Shown in pieces: positions 24,520-32,902 of a stretch of DNA of 64,000 nt; the stretch's first letter is position 1; each line of letters opens with the position of its first letter. The notes below the pieces were generated by a model that saw nothing but the letters and a program-made list of their open reading frames with translations, ran no database searches and was not told the DNA's origin. Origin of the DNA: UBA8522 sp049287565 (GTDB lineage: Bacteria > Acidobacteriota > Aminicenantia > Aminicenantales > UBA8522); contig JBAQGA010000189.1 in assembly GCA_049287565.1 (NCBI GenBank), positions 18,306-82,305 of the forward strand, given 5' to 3'. The position numbers and the translations under genes are program-made.

Positions 24520-24528
24520 ATTATAGCA
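24520..24528 (-). promoter_or_regulatory. Extended -10 promoter of ftsEX
   Basis: TGCTATAAT on the minus strand is a perfect extended -10. Predicted start near 24513, about 29 bases before the ftsE ATG at 24484. No good -35, as is usual with extended -10 promoters. Confidence 0.6.
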
Positions 24529-24576
24529 TATCGAATGGGGGATTCATAGAAGAGAGAAGGGCGGAAGAAAGAGCGC

Positions 24577-24756
24577 TCAACGGGCAAAAAGATACATGAA
24601 CCAGCCGAAGGCTAGCGCCCCGGCAACCATGATCAAGAACAGCGAAAGCCCGTATTTAACCCGACTCTTCCGGTCATCCCGGCGGAGAAGCGCAAGCACG
24701 ACGGAGACGAAGAAGGCATAGACAATCATGGAGATAAGATGGCTCTGCAGGATCAC
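24577..24756 (-). CDS. Small two-helix membrane protein
   Basis: 59 residues from a GTG at 24756 that overlaps the stop of the preceding gene (GTGA), with AAGGGG upstream. Two hydrophobic helices (about 7-24 and 37-57) flank a basic loop (RRDDRKSRVK). The tight coupling with the upstream membrane protein and the positive-inside layout support a real gene. Family unknown. Confidence 0.65.
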   Translation of the reverse strand: MILQSHLISMIVYAFFVSVVLALLRRDDRKSRVKYGLSLFLIMVAGALAFGWFMYLFAR

Positions 24757-25115
24757 CGCTTTTTCCCCTTAGCGATATCGTAGGCATCGAGGGCGATGAG
24801 ATAATTCAGCAGACCGGCGCCGGCGATATAGGCTGTCCCGAACTCGAAAGTGGCCCGCTCTAAAGAACCCTGGCCGAACATGAGGAGGCGGGCCAGAGCG
24901 TAGACGAGGAAATTGCCGAGATCGGCGAAAAAGGCCAGGATGGTAAGCGGATTATCCGTCTGGAAAGGATAGATCCGGCCGCCCATGACCAGACCGATGG
25001 CCGTCATGGCGCCGATGGAGACGAAAAAGGCCAGGCCGCGCCAGAGCTTTTTCTGGAGGATATGCCCGAGGCCGGGGATGAGCCAGCCGGCGATAAGACA
25101 GGATATTTCTTTCAT
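24753..25115 (-). CDS. Membrane protein, DUF6677/TM2-like
   Basis: 120 residues. It begins with a hydrophobic segment containing GWLIPGLGHILQKKLWRG, as in small TM2-like and DUF6677 proteins common in Acidobacteriota-type genomes, followed by three more membrane segments. It is divergent from mutM and is followed by a 4-base overlapping small membrane protein gene. Function unknown. Confidence 0.65.
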   Translation of the reverse strand: MKEISCLIAGWLIPGLGHILQKKLWRGLAFFVSIGAMTAIGLVMGGRIYPFQTDNPLTILAFFADLGNFLVYALARLLMFGQGSLERATFEFGTAYIAGAGLLNYLIALDAYDIAKGKKR

Positions 25116-25132
25116 GGACTTCGAAGCTAGAA

Positions 25133-25161
25133 ATCATAAAGGAAACGGGGAGGCAAATCAA
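25133..25161 (-). promoter_or_regulatory. Promoter of the small membrane protein pair
   Basis: On the minus strand TTGATT (25161-25156), 17 bases, TATGAT (25138-25133). Predicted start near 25126, 11 bases before the ATG at 25115. It overlaps the divergent mutM -10 region. Confidence 0.5.
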
Positions 25162-25162
25162 G

Positions 25163-25168
25163 TATAAT
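25163..25168 (+). promoter_or_regulatory. -10 element of mutM, probably leaderless
   Basis: Perfect TATAAT with its last base seven positions before the A of the mutM ATG (25175), so the transcript is predicted to begin at the start codon. No Shine-Dalgarno fits between them. Confidence 0.55.
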
Positions 25169-25174
25169 GAGCAA

Positions 25175-26002
25175 ATGCCCGAGCTTCCGGAAGTCGAGAC
25201 GATCGTCCGCTGCCTCCGTCCGCATCTCTGCGGCCTCCAGGTCCGCTCCGTCCATTTGCTGTTTCCGCCGATAGTCCGAGACCCGGGACGTCTTCCGCTC
25301 GAGAAGCTCGTCGGTCGTCGGGTCAGCGGCCTGCGCCGGCGCGGCAAAATGATCCTGTTGGATTTCTCCGGCGGACTGACTCTCATTGTTCATCTCAGGA
25401 TGACCGGCCAGCTCATCTTCTGTGATCGAAACGCCCCTCCCGATAAGCATACGCATTTCATTCTGTGCCTCAGGAGATCGCCCCGGGAACTCCGCTTCCG
25501 GGATGTGCGGAAGTTCGGGTTCATCCGGGCGGTGCGGACGGCCGAGGCGGAGCGGACCCGGGAGCTCAGTCTTCTCGGCCCGGAGCCGCTGGGGCTCGGC
25601 AGGAACGCTTTCCTCGAGAGGCTCCGGGGCCGACGCGGCCGGCTCAAGGGTCTTCTCCTCAACCAGCGGGTGCTCGCGGGCATCGGCAATATCTATGCCG
25701 ACGAGATCCTCTACGAAGCCGGTCTTCATCCCCGAACGGATATCTCACGCCTGGGCCGCCGGCGCCTGGAGAGACTCTATACCGCTGTTTCCAGAGTCCT
25801 TGACGAGGCCATCGCCTTCAAGGGCACGACGGTGCGCGACTTCCGGGACGGCCTCGGGTTCGAGGGGCTGTTTCAGAATCGATTGCGGGTTTATGGACGG
25901 GAAGGGGAACCCTGCCGGCGCTGCGGGGGCCGGCTCAGGCGCATCCGTCTCTCCGGAAGGAGCACGCATTTTTGCCCGCGCTGTCAGCGTCGCCGGGTTT
26001 GA
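25175..26002 (+). CDS. mutM: Formamidopyrimidine-DNA glycosylase (Fpg)
   Basis: 275 residues. The protein starts MPELPEVET, with catalytic Pro1 and Glu2 after Met removal; a conserved Lys in the RRRGKMILLDF beta-turn, the H2TH segment with LLLNQRVLAGIGNIYADEILYEAGLHP, and a C-terminal zinc finger (CRRC and CPRC) are all present. It removes oxidised purines such as 8-oxoguanine. A TGA stop at 26000-26002 overlaps the -35 box of the next promoter. Confidence 0.95.
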   Translation: MPELPEVETIVRCLRPHLCGLQVRSVHLLFPPIVRDPGRLPLEKLVGRRVSGLRRRGKMILLDFSGGLTLIVHLRMTGQLIFCDRNAPPDKHTHFILCLRRSPRELRFRDVRKFGFIRAVRTAEAERTRELSLLGPEPLGLGRNAFLERLRGRRGRLKGLLLNQRVLAGIGNIYADEILYEAGLHPRTDISRLGRRRLERLYTAVSRVLDEAIAFKGTTVRDFRDGLGFEGLFQNRLRVYGREGEPCRRCGGRLRRIRLSGRSTHFCPRCQRRRV

Positions 26003-26026
26003 CAGAATCGAGGTAATCGTTATAAT
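25999..26026 (+). promoter_or_regulatory. Consensus sigma-70 promoter of the iron/redox gene set
   Basis: TTGACA (25999-26004), 16 bases, TATAAT (26021-26026): both hexamers are perfect consensus. The -35 overlaps the mutM stop codon. Predicted start near 26033, leaving a 66-base leader before the ferritin-like gene. Confidence 0.8.
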
Positions 26027-26098
26027 TGCTAATGCTGTTCTCCGACGAGAGTCGCCAGCCCGGACCGAGCCGGACATTCTGAGAGGAGGAATCAGGTC

Positions 26099-26551
26099 AT
26101 GAAGTTCGGAAATTTCAAGGATATTATGCAATTCGCCATCGAGCGCGAAGAGGAAGCCGCCAGGAACTACGGCAAGTTGCGGTCAATCGCCAAGGAAGAA
26201 GCCGCCAAGAGGCTTCTGGGCGATCTCCAGCAGGAGGAGATGAACCACAAGAAGATCCTTCAGGGGCTGACCAAGGTCAAGATCGAGGCGACGACTTCCA
26301 AAAACGTGAAGGACCTGATGATCAGTGATTATCTGGTCGAAGAGCCGCTTACCCCGGACATGAATTTCCAGGACCTCCTGATCTTTGCGGCCAAGAAAGA
26401 AAAAAAGGCCGCCGACCTGTATTCCGATCTCGCCAAGAGATCCTCGACCAAGAACCACAAGGCACTGTTCGAGTTCCTGGCCAAGCAGGAGAAAGCCCAT
26501 AAGCTGCGCCTCGAGCTCGAGTACGAAAAACATGTCCTCTGGGAGGATTGA
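26099..26551 (+). CDS. Ferritin-like/rubrerythrin-type diiron protein
   Basis: 150 residues, an all-helical four-helix bundle with two internal half-repeats, each bearing the diiron pattern: EREEEAARNY then EEMNHKK, and KKEKKAADLY then KQEKAHK (Glu-x6-Tyr and ExxH). This is the COG1633-like group, lacking the rubredoxin tail. It is the first gene after a perfect consensus promoter, with GAGAGGAGGA as ribosome site, and precedes rubredoxin and its reductase, so an iron-storage or peroxide-reducing role with rubredoxin as electron donor is likely. Confidence 0.82.
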   Translation: MKFGNFKDIMQFAIEREEEAARNYGKLRSIAKEEAAKRLLGDLQQEEMNHKKILQGLTKVKIEATTSKNVKDLMISDYLVEEPLTPDMNFQDLLIFAAKKEKKAADLYSDLAKRSSTKNHKALFEFLAKQEKAHKLRLELEYEKHVLWED

Positions 26552-26600
26552 GCCGCCTCCCCGGGCAGCTGGCGATCAATATCCAGCAAGGAGACACGAC

Positions 26601-26762
26601 ATGGAAAAATGGGAATGCCAGGCCTGTGGCTACATCTACGATCCCGAAAAGGGAGACCCCGATAACGGCGTCGCTCCGGGAACCCCGTTCGAGGAACTTC
26701 CTGAAGACTGGGTGTGTCCCCAGTGTGGCGTGGGCAAGGAGTTTTTCCAGAAGCTCTCCTGA
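26601..26762 (+). CDS. Rubredoxin
   Basis: 53 residues, the standard length. Iron ligands are two CxxCG motifs (CQACGYIYDPEKGDPDNGV and DWVCPQCGVGKEFF). AAGGAG lies eight bases before the ATG at 26601; a much longer in-frame opening upstream overlaps the ferritin-like gene and is not credible. It is an electron carrier, probably reduced by the adjacent oxidoreductase and used by the ferritin-like protein or by rubrerythrin. Confidence 0.95.
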   Translation: MEKWECQACGYIYDPEKGDPDNGVAPGTPFEELPEDWVCPQCGVGKEFFQKLS

Positions 26763-26795
26763 GCTTTTGCCGACCGCGGGGATCAAGGGATTCAA

Positions 26796-27998
26796 ATGAA
26801 AACCGTCATCATCGGCAACGGCCTGGCCGGGACCATGGCCGCCAAGACAGTGCGGGAACTCGATTCTCAAGTGGAGGTCCTGATTTTCGCCGAAGAGAGG
26901 TACCATTACTATCCCCGGCCTAACCTCATCGAGTATATCGCCGGCAAACTGCCCTACGAGCGCTTATTTGCCTTTTCCGAGGGGTGGCATGTTCGCCAGA
27001 AGATCGACATCCGGCTCGGGACTGCCGTCCGCAAGATCCACCCGCGATCCCGGGAAATCGAGTTGGAGGGAGGTGGGCGCGATTCTTATGATAAGCTGTT
27101 GATTGCCAACGGCGCCTCTTCGTTCATCCCCCCCATCAAGGGAGCAGATCAACGAGGCGTCTTCTCCCTGCGGACTCTGGATGATGCCCAGGCCATCCTT
27201 GACGGCCTCCAAAGCCACCATCAAGTGGCCGTCATAGGAGGCGGTCTGCTCGGGCTCGAGATCGCCCGGGCCATCCGGTCACGCGGTGCCGAGGTGGAGG
27301 TGGTGGAATTTTTCGACCGCCTGCTGCCTCGCCAGCTCGACACTCAGGGAGCATCACTCCTCCGGAGCCAGATCGAGAGCCAGGGCATCCGGATTCGCCT
27401 CGGCGTCGCTACCGAAGAGATTCTCGGTAATGGGGAGACGAAAGGGCTCAAGCTGAAGGGCGGCCCTGAGGTCAAAGCCGACATGGTCGTCATCGCCGCC
27501 GGCGTGCGGCCGAACCTAGGGCTGCCCCAGGACGCCGGGTTGGCCACGGACCGCGGGCTGGTGGTGGATGATCGGCTGCGGACGAGCCACCCCCAAGTAT
27601 TTGCCGCAGGAGACAGTATCCAGCATCGGGGAAAAGTGTACGGTATCATCCCCGCCTCATTCGAACAGGCGCGCACAGCCGCCTACAATATCATGGGAGA
27701 GGACAAGAAGTACGAGGGAACGGTTCCAGCTAACACCCTCAAGGTGGCCGGCCTATATGTCACTTCGGTGGGCCTAGTGAATCCCGAAGGAGAAGGATTC
27801 GAGGAGGTCAGGAACTACAAGAAAGAAGAGGGAATCTATAAGAAGATCGTTCTTCAGGACGGCGCCCTGGTGGGATCCATCTGGATGGGGACAAAGAAGG
27901 GCGTCAACGAGATTGCCCGCGCTGTAACCGCAAAGGCCAAGATCAGTCAATGGATCAACACCCTGCTTGACGACAGCTTCGATTTTTCAGTGCTATGA
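26796..27998 (+). CDS. NAD(P)H:rubredoxin oxidoreductase-like flavoprotein
   Basis: 400 residues. FAD-binding GNGLAGTMAAK at the N-terminus, NAD-binding GGGLLGLEIARAI (about residue 148), and the second FAD motif VFAAGDSIQ (about residue 268). This is the nitrite reductase/rubredoxin reductase branch of the pyridine nucleotide-disulfide family. The immediately upstream rubredoxin makes NAD(P)H-rubredoxin reductase the best call. It ends in a 4-base overlap with an outer membrane protein gene. Confidence 0.87.
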   Translation: MKTVIIGNGLAGTMAAKTVRELDSQVEVLIFAEERYHYYPRPNLIEYIAGKLPYERLFAFSEGWHVRQKIDIRLGTAVRKIHPRSREIELEGGGRDSYDKLLIANGASSFIPPIKGADQRGVFSLRTLDDAQAILDGLQSHHQVAVIGGGLLGLEIARAIRSRGAEVEVVEFFDRLLPRQLDTQGASLLRSQIESQGIRIRLGVATEEILGNGETKGLKLKGGPEVKADMVVIAAGVRPNLGLPQDAGLATDRGLVVDDRLRTSHPQVFAAGDSIQHRGKVYGIIPASFEQARTAAYNIMGEDKKYEGTVPANTLKVAGLYVTSVGLVNPEGEGFEEVRNYKKEEGIYKKIVLQDGALVGSIWMGTKKGVNEIARAVTAKAKISQWINTLLDDSFDFSVL

Positions 27999-29020
27999 GA
28001 TTCAGGTCAGTCTCCCTTATTCTTATTCTCGTACTCGGGGGCCTGCTATTCTGCCCGCCGGCCTTCTCTCAGTACAATCTCAGCGGCTGGCTTTCGGCCC
28101 GGTATGAAAAGGGGAAGGCCCAGGATGATTTTCCCAAAGGGACTTTCGGCTGGGTCAAGGCGGGTCTCTTCTTCAGCGGACGAGCCGTGACCATCTTCAA
28201 TTACAACCTCGAGGTTCAGTTCAAAGCAGAGGACCGGGTGGAGATCGAAGAAGCCTGGTTCGGGATCAATCCCTCAGAGACCTTTCAGCTGAAGCTCGGG
28301 TTCTACCTCGTGCCCTTCGGTAGATACAACACGGCCAACCGTCCTTATCAGACTCCCTTCATCCAGACTCCCCTGCTGCAGGCCCACCTCTACCCGGAGA
28401 GCTGGCGGGATATCGGTGTTCTGGCGGAGGGCCGATGGGGATACTTCGGTTATTCGATGTATCTGGGGAATGGCCTGCGCGAAGGCAAAACACTGCAGGA
28501 CGGCCAACAGTTCAAGGACAATAACGGCAACAAAGCCGCCGGCGGACGGCTCTCCCTGAGATTGGAAGAAAGTTTCGAAGTCGCCGGTTCCTATTACCGC
28601 GGCAAGTATGACGACGCCTCCGAGAGAGAACTGAAACTTTACGGCGCCGACGCCAGCTGGAGCAGCCAGGGCTTTCTCCTTCTCTACGAATACGGCAAGG
28701 CCGACGTCGATAACCCGGCCGGCTTCGGCCAGGGCAGGGCCGAAGGTCATTTTGGCATGGCCTCGCTGAACATCAGCAAATTCACGGCGCTGGCCAGCTA
28801 CCAAACCCTTGAATACGAAGACCCCTATCACGGATGGGATCCTCTTGATCCTCTGGCTATCACTGTCGGGATAGCGGAAAATATCCACCGCTGGGCCGTC
28901 GCCCTAGTCTACTCGCCGGCCCCCAATTTCAGGTTCGAGGTTGAGTACGATTTCAACCGGGAGAAGCCGGTCGAGCTCGACAACGATGTATTCCTAGCCC
29001 GGGTGTCGCTTATATTCTGA
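27995..29020 (+). CDS. Outer membrane beta-barrel (porin-like) protein
   Basis: 341 residues. A signal peptide (about residues 1-25, ending AFS) precedes a beta-rich chain of alternating polar and hydrophobic strands with a C-terminal phenylalanine (VSLIF), the hallmark of outer membrane barrels. It resembles phosphate-selective porin or general porin-like proteins in style. It overlaps the rubredoxin reductase by 4 bases, an unusual coupling of a redox operon with an outer membrane protein. Substrate unknown. Confidence 0.7.
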   Translation: MRFRSVSLILILVLGGLLFCPPAFSQYNLSGWLSARYEKGKAQDDFPKGTFGWVKAGLFFSGRAVTIFNYNLEVQFKAEDRVEIEEAWFGINPSETFQLKLGFYLVPFGRYNTANRPYQTPFIQTPLLQAHLYPESWRDIGVLAEGRWGYFGYSMYLGNGLREGKTLQDGQQFKDNNGNKAAGGRLSLRLEESFEVAGSYYRGKYDDASERELKLYGADASWSSQGFLLLYEYGKADVDNPAGFGQGRAEGHFGMASLNISKFTALASYQTLEYEDPYHGWDPLDPLAITVGIAENIHRWAVALVYSPAPNFRFEVEYDFNREKPVELDNDVFLARVSLIF

Positions 29021-29048
29021 CCGATAGAAATACGGAGAAAGGAATCGT

Positions 29049-30374
29049 ATGGCCAACGTCGTCGTTCTCGGCGTCCAGTGGGGAGACGAAGGCAAGGGCA
29101 AGGTCGTCGACCTGCTGACACCGGCATTCGAGGTGATCGGTCGCTATCAGGGCGGCCATAACGCCGGCCATACGGTTTATATCGGAGGCCGGAAAATCGT
29201 CCTCCACCTGATCCCCTCCGGCATCCTGCATCCGGGGAAGCTGTGCGTCATCGGCAACGGTGTCGTCTTCAATCCGCGGGCGTTCCTGGAAGAGAAGGCC
29301 ACGCTCGAGAAATTCGACGTGGCCATCGACGACCGCCTGGTCATCAGCCGGAATGCCCATCTTATCCTCCCTTATCATCTCCAGGCCGAAAAGATCGCCG
29401 AGGAGAGAAAAGGCTTAAGGAGGATCGGCACCACCAGCCTGGGGATCGGGCCCGCCTATGAAGACAAGGTCGCCCGTTGCGGCATCCGCGTCGGCGACCT
29501 CCTCGACCTGGTCGTCTTCCGGGAGAAGCTCACCGTGAACCTGGAAGAGAAAAACGCGCTCTTCCGCGCGTCCGGACGTCCAGCCCTTGACCTCGAGGAG
29601 ATCTTTCAAGAGTATGCGGGCTATGCCTCGAAGATCACCCCGTATATCGGCGATGTCTCGTTGCTGCTCCACCGGAAGATGCGCGAGGGCAGTTCGATCT
29701 TGTTCGAAGGCGCCCAGGGCGCGTTGCTGGATATCGATCACGGCACCTACCCCTATGTCACGTCATCCAATTCCACCGCCGGAGGAGCCGCCACGGGTCT
29801 GGGTGTGGGCCCGACTCGGATCGATTTTGTCCTCGGCGTTGGCAAGGCCTACACGACCCGTGTCGGCGGCGGCGCCTTCCCGACCGAGATCCAGGATGAG
29901 TGCGGTTGTCTGATCTCGGAGCGGGGCAATGAGTTCGGCGCCACCACCGGCCGGCCCCGTCGCTGCGGCTGGCTGGACGTCGTGGCCGTGGCCCACAGCT
30001 GCCGCGTCAACGGCATCGACAAGCTCGTCCTGACTAAGCCGGACATCCTGGACGTTTTTCAGGAGATCCCGGTATGTATCGGTTATGAATACAAAGGGGA
30101 GGCGCTCGATGCCTTTCCCACCGAGCCATGGATTCTGGAGAAAGTCGTCCCCAATTACAGGATGATGAAGGGCTGGCAAACGCCCATCCATCGGCTCACC
30201 GACCGGCGGCGGCTCCCGCCCGCTTTCCTTGATTATATCAAACTGATCGAGGACTCTGTCGAAGCCAGGGTCTGCCTCATCTCGACGGGGGTGGAAAGAA
30301 AGGACTCCATCCTCGTCGACGAGGAAATCGAGGGAGTGGTCGACCTCGAACGGGTGAGGAAGGAGCTGGCCTGA
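29049..30374 (+). CDS. purA: Adenylosuccinate synthetase
   Basis: 441 residues. The GTP-binding loop GVQWGDEGKGK at the N-terminus, the GHNAGHT IMP loop, and QGALLDIDHGTYPYVTSSN are signature segments. It joins IMP and aspartate to adenylosuccinate, complementing purB at 61-62 kb. AAAGGA precedes the ATG at 29049, which lies 28 bases after the porin gene. Confidence 0.96.
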   Translation: MANVVVLGVQWGDEGKGKVVDLLTPAFEVIGRYQGGHNAGHTVYIGGRKIVLHLIPSGILHPGKLCVIGNGVVFNPRAFLEEKATLEKFDVAIDDRLVISRNAHLILPYHLQAEKIAEERKGLRRIGTTSLGIGPAYEDKVARCGIRVGDLLDLVVFREKLTVNLEEKNALFRASGRPALDLEEIFQEYAGYASKITPYIGDVSLLLHRKMREGSSILFEGAQGALLDIDHGTYPYVTSSNSTAGGAATGLGVGPTRIDFVLGVGKAYTTRVGGGAFPTEIQDECGCLISERGNEFGATTGRPRRCGWLDVVAVAHSCRVNGIDKLVLTKPDILDVFQEIPVCIGYEYKGEALDAFPTEPWILEKVVPNYRMMKGWQTPIHRLTDRRRLPPAFLDYIKLIEDSVEARVCLISTGVERKDSILVDEEIEGVVDLERVRKELA

Positions 30375-30411
30375 GCTTTCCCGGATCAATGCCGATGAAA
30401 AGGAGCGGGTT

Positions 30412-31626
30412 ATGAAAATCGACGCCAAAGAAGCCCGTCAAGAAGTGCTCAAGGACATCATCCGGGAGCTTCACCATGGAGGGAACCTGGATGACCAGAA
30501 AAAACGCTTTGCCGAACTGATCAAGGATGTCAGTCCGACCGAGATCTCGGAGATGGAGCAGAAGCTGATCGAGGAAGGCCTGCCCGAGGATGAGGTCAAG
30601 AGGTTGTGTGACGTCCACGTCCAGGTCTTCAAAGAGTCGCTCGAGGGACAGCCCCTTCCCGCCGCGATCCCGGGCCATCCCCTGCACACTCTGATGGCGG
30701 AAAACCGGGCGCTCGAGAAGATCCTGGGGGAACTCAAGGGCCTTCTGGATCGACTCTCAGCCACGGAAGGCGGGACCGGCCTCGAGAGCCTCCGGGGCGA
30801 TCTCCGGTCCAGCTTGGAAAGGCTCGCCGCCGTGGAAAAACACTACCTCAGGAAAGAAAACCAGCTCTTCCCTCTCCTCGAGGCCAGGGGAATGAGCGGT
30901 CCCTCCAAGGTCATGTGGGCGATCCATGATGACATCCGGGCGATGCTGCGGGAGTTCCGCGGGCTGCTCGTTACGGACAAAGCCTCCGAGCTCATCGCGG
31001 TGGGCCGCCGGCTCTCGGAGATGATGTCCGACATGATCTATAAAGAGGAAAAAATCCTGCTGCCGATGAGCCTCGAGACCCTGTCCGATGAGGATTGGGC
31101 CCGGGTGAGGAAAGGTGAGGAGGAGATCGGCTACGCCTGGGTGACGCCGGGGACCGAATGGAAGCCGGCGGTCAGGGCCGCTGATCTTACGCCGTTGCCG
31201 GAATCCTATCGTCCCGCCGCATCGCTCTCCCTCGATACGGGAAGGCTGACGCCGGAGCAGATCAACCTTCTGCTCAAGAACCTGCCCGTCGATGTCACTT
31301 ATGTCGATGAGACGGACACGGTCCGGTATTATTCGGCCGGCGCCGAGCGCATCTTTCCACGGAGTCCGGCGGTAGTCGGTCGGAAGGTCCAGAACTGCCA
31401 TCCTCCGGACAGCGTCCACATGGTCAACCGCATTCTCGAGGCCTTCCGGGCCGGCCGTCGCGATGTCGCCGAGTTCTGGATCCAGTTGAAGGGACGATTC
31501 ATCTCTATTCGATATTTTGCTGTTCGCGACGGGCAGGATCACTACAAAGGATGTCTCGAAGTCAGTCAGGACGTCACGGCCATCCGCGAGCTCCGGGGCG
31601 AACAGCGCCTGCTCGATTGGAAATGA
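30412..31626 (+). CDS. DUF438/hemerythrin-like and PAS domain protein
   Basis: 404 residues. An N-terminal DUF438 helical region (about 1-75; ELHHGGNLDDQKKRF), a hemerythrin HHE-like region (about 85-225, with HPLHTLMAENRALEKIL, EKHYLRKENQLFPLLE, HDDIRAMLREF and MIYKEEKILLP) and a C-terminal PAS-like domain (about 275-395; VDVTYVDETDTVRYYS). Such proteins are thought to sense oxygen or redox state through a diiron or heme site. The next gene encodes a small cysteine-rich protein. Confidence 0.85.
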   Translation: MKIDAKEARQEVLKDIIRELHHGGNLDDQKKRFAELIKDVSPTEISEMEQKLIEEGLPEDEVKRLCDVHVQVFKESLEGQPLPAAIPGHPLHTLMAENRALEKILGELKGLLDRLSATEGGTGLESLRGDLRSSLERLAAVEKHYLRKENQLFPLLEARGMSGPSKVMWAIHDDIRAMLREFRGLLVTDKASELIAVGRRLSEMMSDMIYKEEKILLPMSLETLSDEDWARVRKGEEEIGYAWVTPGTEWKPAVRAADLTPLPESYRPAASLSLDTGRLTPEQINLLLKNLPVDVTYVDETDTVRYYSAGAERIFPRSPAVVGRKVQNCHPPDSVHMVNRILEAFRAGRRDVAEFWIQLKGRFISIRYFAVRDGQDHYKGCLEVSQDVTAIRELRGEQRLLDWK

Positions 31627-31644
31627 TAAAAAAGGAGTTTTTAG

Positions 31645-31833
31645 ATGCCATCCAAAACCAAGAAAAAGCCGGCTCAAAAAGCCAAGAAAGGCGATGCTTA
31701 CGAGTGCCGGGTCTGCGGCTATCGCATCGTTGTCGATCAAGCCTGCGGCTGCGCCGAAGAGCATGCCTTTATCTGCTGCGATCAGCCGATGAAAAAAAAG
31801 GCCAAAAGGCCGCCTGAGTCCGCTTCGGAATGA
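31645..31833 (+). CDS. Small cysteine-rich zinc- or iron-binding protein
   Basis: 62 residues: a lysine-rich N-terminus, then YECRVCGYRIVVDQACGCAEEHAFICCDQPMKKK split over residues 19-52, with CxxC, CGC and CC groups. The spacing recalls desulforedoxin or rubredoxin-like metal knuckles. AAGGAG precedes the start. Its place after the DUF438/PAS protein suggests a redox role. Confidence 0.75.
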   Translation: MPSKTKKKPAQKAKKGDAYECRVCGYRIVVDQACGCAEEHAFICCDQPMKKKAKRPPESASE

Positions 31834-31889
31834 TCGGATCTCCGACCTGCCGGAGTCGGGATAACGGATTCAGACAGGGGAGGTGAGGG

Positions 31890-32777
31890 ATGAGGGGACG
31901 GGTGTTCTCTATCGTGGATGTTTTTGCCGAGGAAAAGTACGCCGGCAATCAGCTGGCGGTCGTGCGCCGGGGCGATGAGCTCGCCCCCGGCGCCATGCAG
32001 AAAATCGCCCGCGAGATCAATTTTTCCGAGACAACGTTTATCATCGGAGATGCCAAGCGCCGGGGGGGCTTCGACGTGCGCATTTTCACGCCCACCGCGG
32101 AGCTTCCCTTCGCCGGCCATCCCACCCTCGGCACCGCCTACGTCATCCAGCAGGACCTCATCCGAAAAGCGGTTCGGAAGGTCGTTCTCAACTTCAAGGT
32201 CGGGCCCATCCCGGTGACCTTCAGCTATCGTCAGGGAAAGCCCGGCGTCCTCTGGATGAGGCAGATCGAGCCCCGGTTCGGGCAGACCATGGATGCCCGG
32301 CGCGTAGCGCCCGTGCTCGACCTGAAGGCGGGCGACCTGCTCCCGGAGCACCCGGTGCAGGAGGTCTCGACGGGCATCCCCTTCGTGATCGTTCCGGTAA
32401 GGACGCTGGAGGCGGTCAAACGGAGCCGCTTCCGGCCCGAAAAACTGGCCGGCTTGACGACCGACAGCCGGGGAAAAGCATTTCTCCTCTTCTCGCCCCA
32501 GACCTACAGTGCCCGCAACGACCTCAACGTCCGGGTTTTTGCCCAGTGCTATGGTGTGGCCGAGGACCCGGCCACGGGAAGCGCCAACGGCTGCCTGGCC
32601 GGTTACCTCGTTCGCCACCGTTTCTTCGGAAAGGAAAAGATCGACATCCGGGTCGAACAGGGAAATGAGATCGGCCGGCCGTCGTTGCTCCTGCTCAGAG
32701 CCGGAGAGACGGCGGGGAGGATCGAGGTTCTTGTGGGCGGCCGGGTCGTTCTGGTCGCCCGGGGAAAACTGGTCTGA
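31890..32777 (+). CDS. PhzF-family isomerase/epimerase
   Basis: 295 residues. The DAP epimerase-like fold shows DVFAEEKYAGNQLAVV at the N-terminus, the catalytic Glu in FSETTFI (about residue 47), IFTPTAELPFAGHPTLG, and GVAEDPATGSANGCLAGYL near the C-terminus. Strong ribosome site GGGAGGTGAGGG. Substrate unknown, as for most PhzF homologues. Confidence 0.88.
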   Translation: MRGRVFSIVDVFAEEKYAGNQLAVVRRGDELAPGAMQKIAREINFSETTFIIGDAKRRGGFDVRIFTPTAELPFAGHPTLGTAYVIQQDLIRKAVRKVVLNFKVGPIPVTFSYRQGKPGVLWMRQIEPRFGQTMDARRVAPVLDLKAGDLLPEHPVQEVSTGIPFVIVPVRTLEAVKRSRFRPEKLAGLTTDSRGKAFLLFSPQTYSARNDLNVRVFAQCYGVAEDPATGSANGCLAGYLVRHRFFGKEKIDIRVEQGNEIGRPSLLLLRAGETAGRIEVLVGGRVVLVARGKLV

Positions 32778-32790
32778 GCGCCCGGGCGGA

Positions 32791-32816
32791 TAATCACTAG
32801 TAATCCTATAAGATTA
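32791..32816. promoter_or_regulatory. Three TAATC half-sites upstream of korAB
   Basis: TAATC at 32791-32795 and 32801-32805 (10 bases apart, one helical turn) and the inverted GATTA at 32812-32816. They lie just upstream of the korA promoter and could bind a regulator. No family was assigned. Confidence 0.3.
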
Positions 32817-32827
32817 GTTGTATTCGG

Positions 32828-32858
32828 TTGGCAAAAGGTGTAATATTGACTGTATAAT
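32828..32858 (+). promoter_or_regulatory. Candidate promoter of korAB
   Basis: TATAAT (32853-32858) with TTGGCA 19 bases upstream (32828-32833). The spacer is a little long. Predicted start near 32865, with a 38-base leader to korA. Confidence 0.5.
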
Positions 32859-32902
32859 GACCGCGTTTCCGGTCCCGAAGACGGCCCGGAAAAGGCGAAA
32901 GC

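Noticed and set aside
31517..31792. 91-residue open frame overlapping the DUF438 gene end
   Set aside because: Out-of-frame shadow; the real small gene is the cysteine-rich one at 31645.
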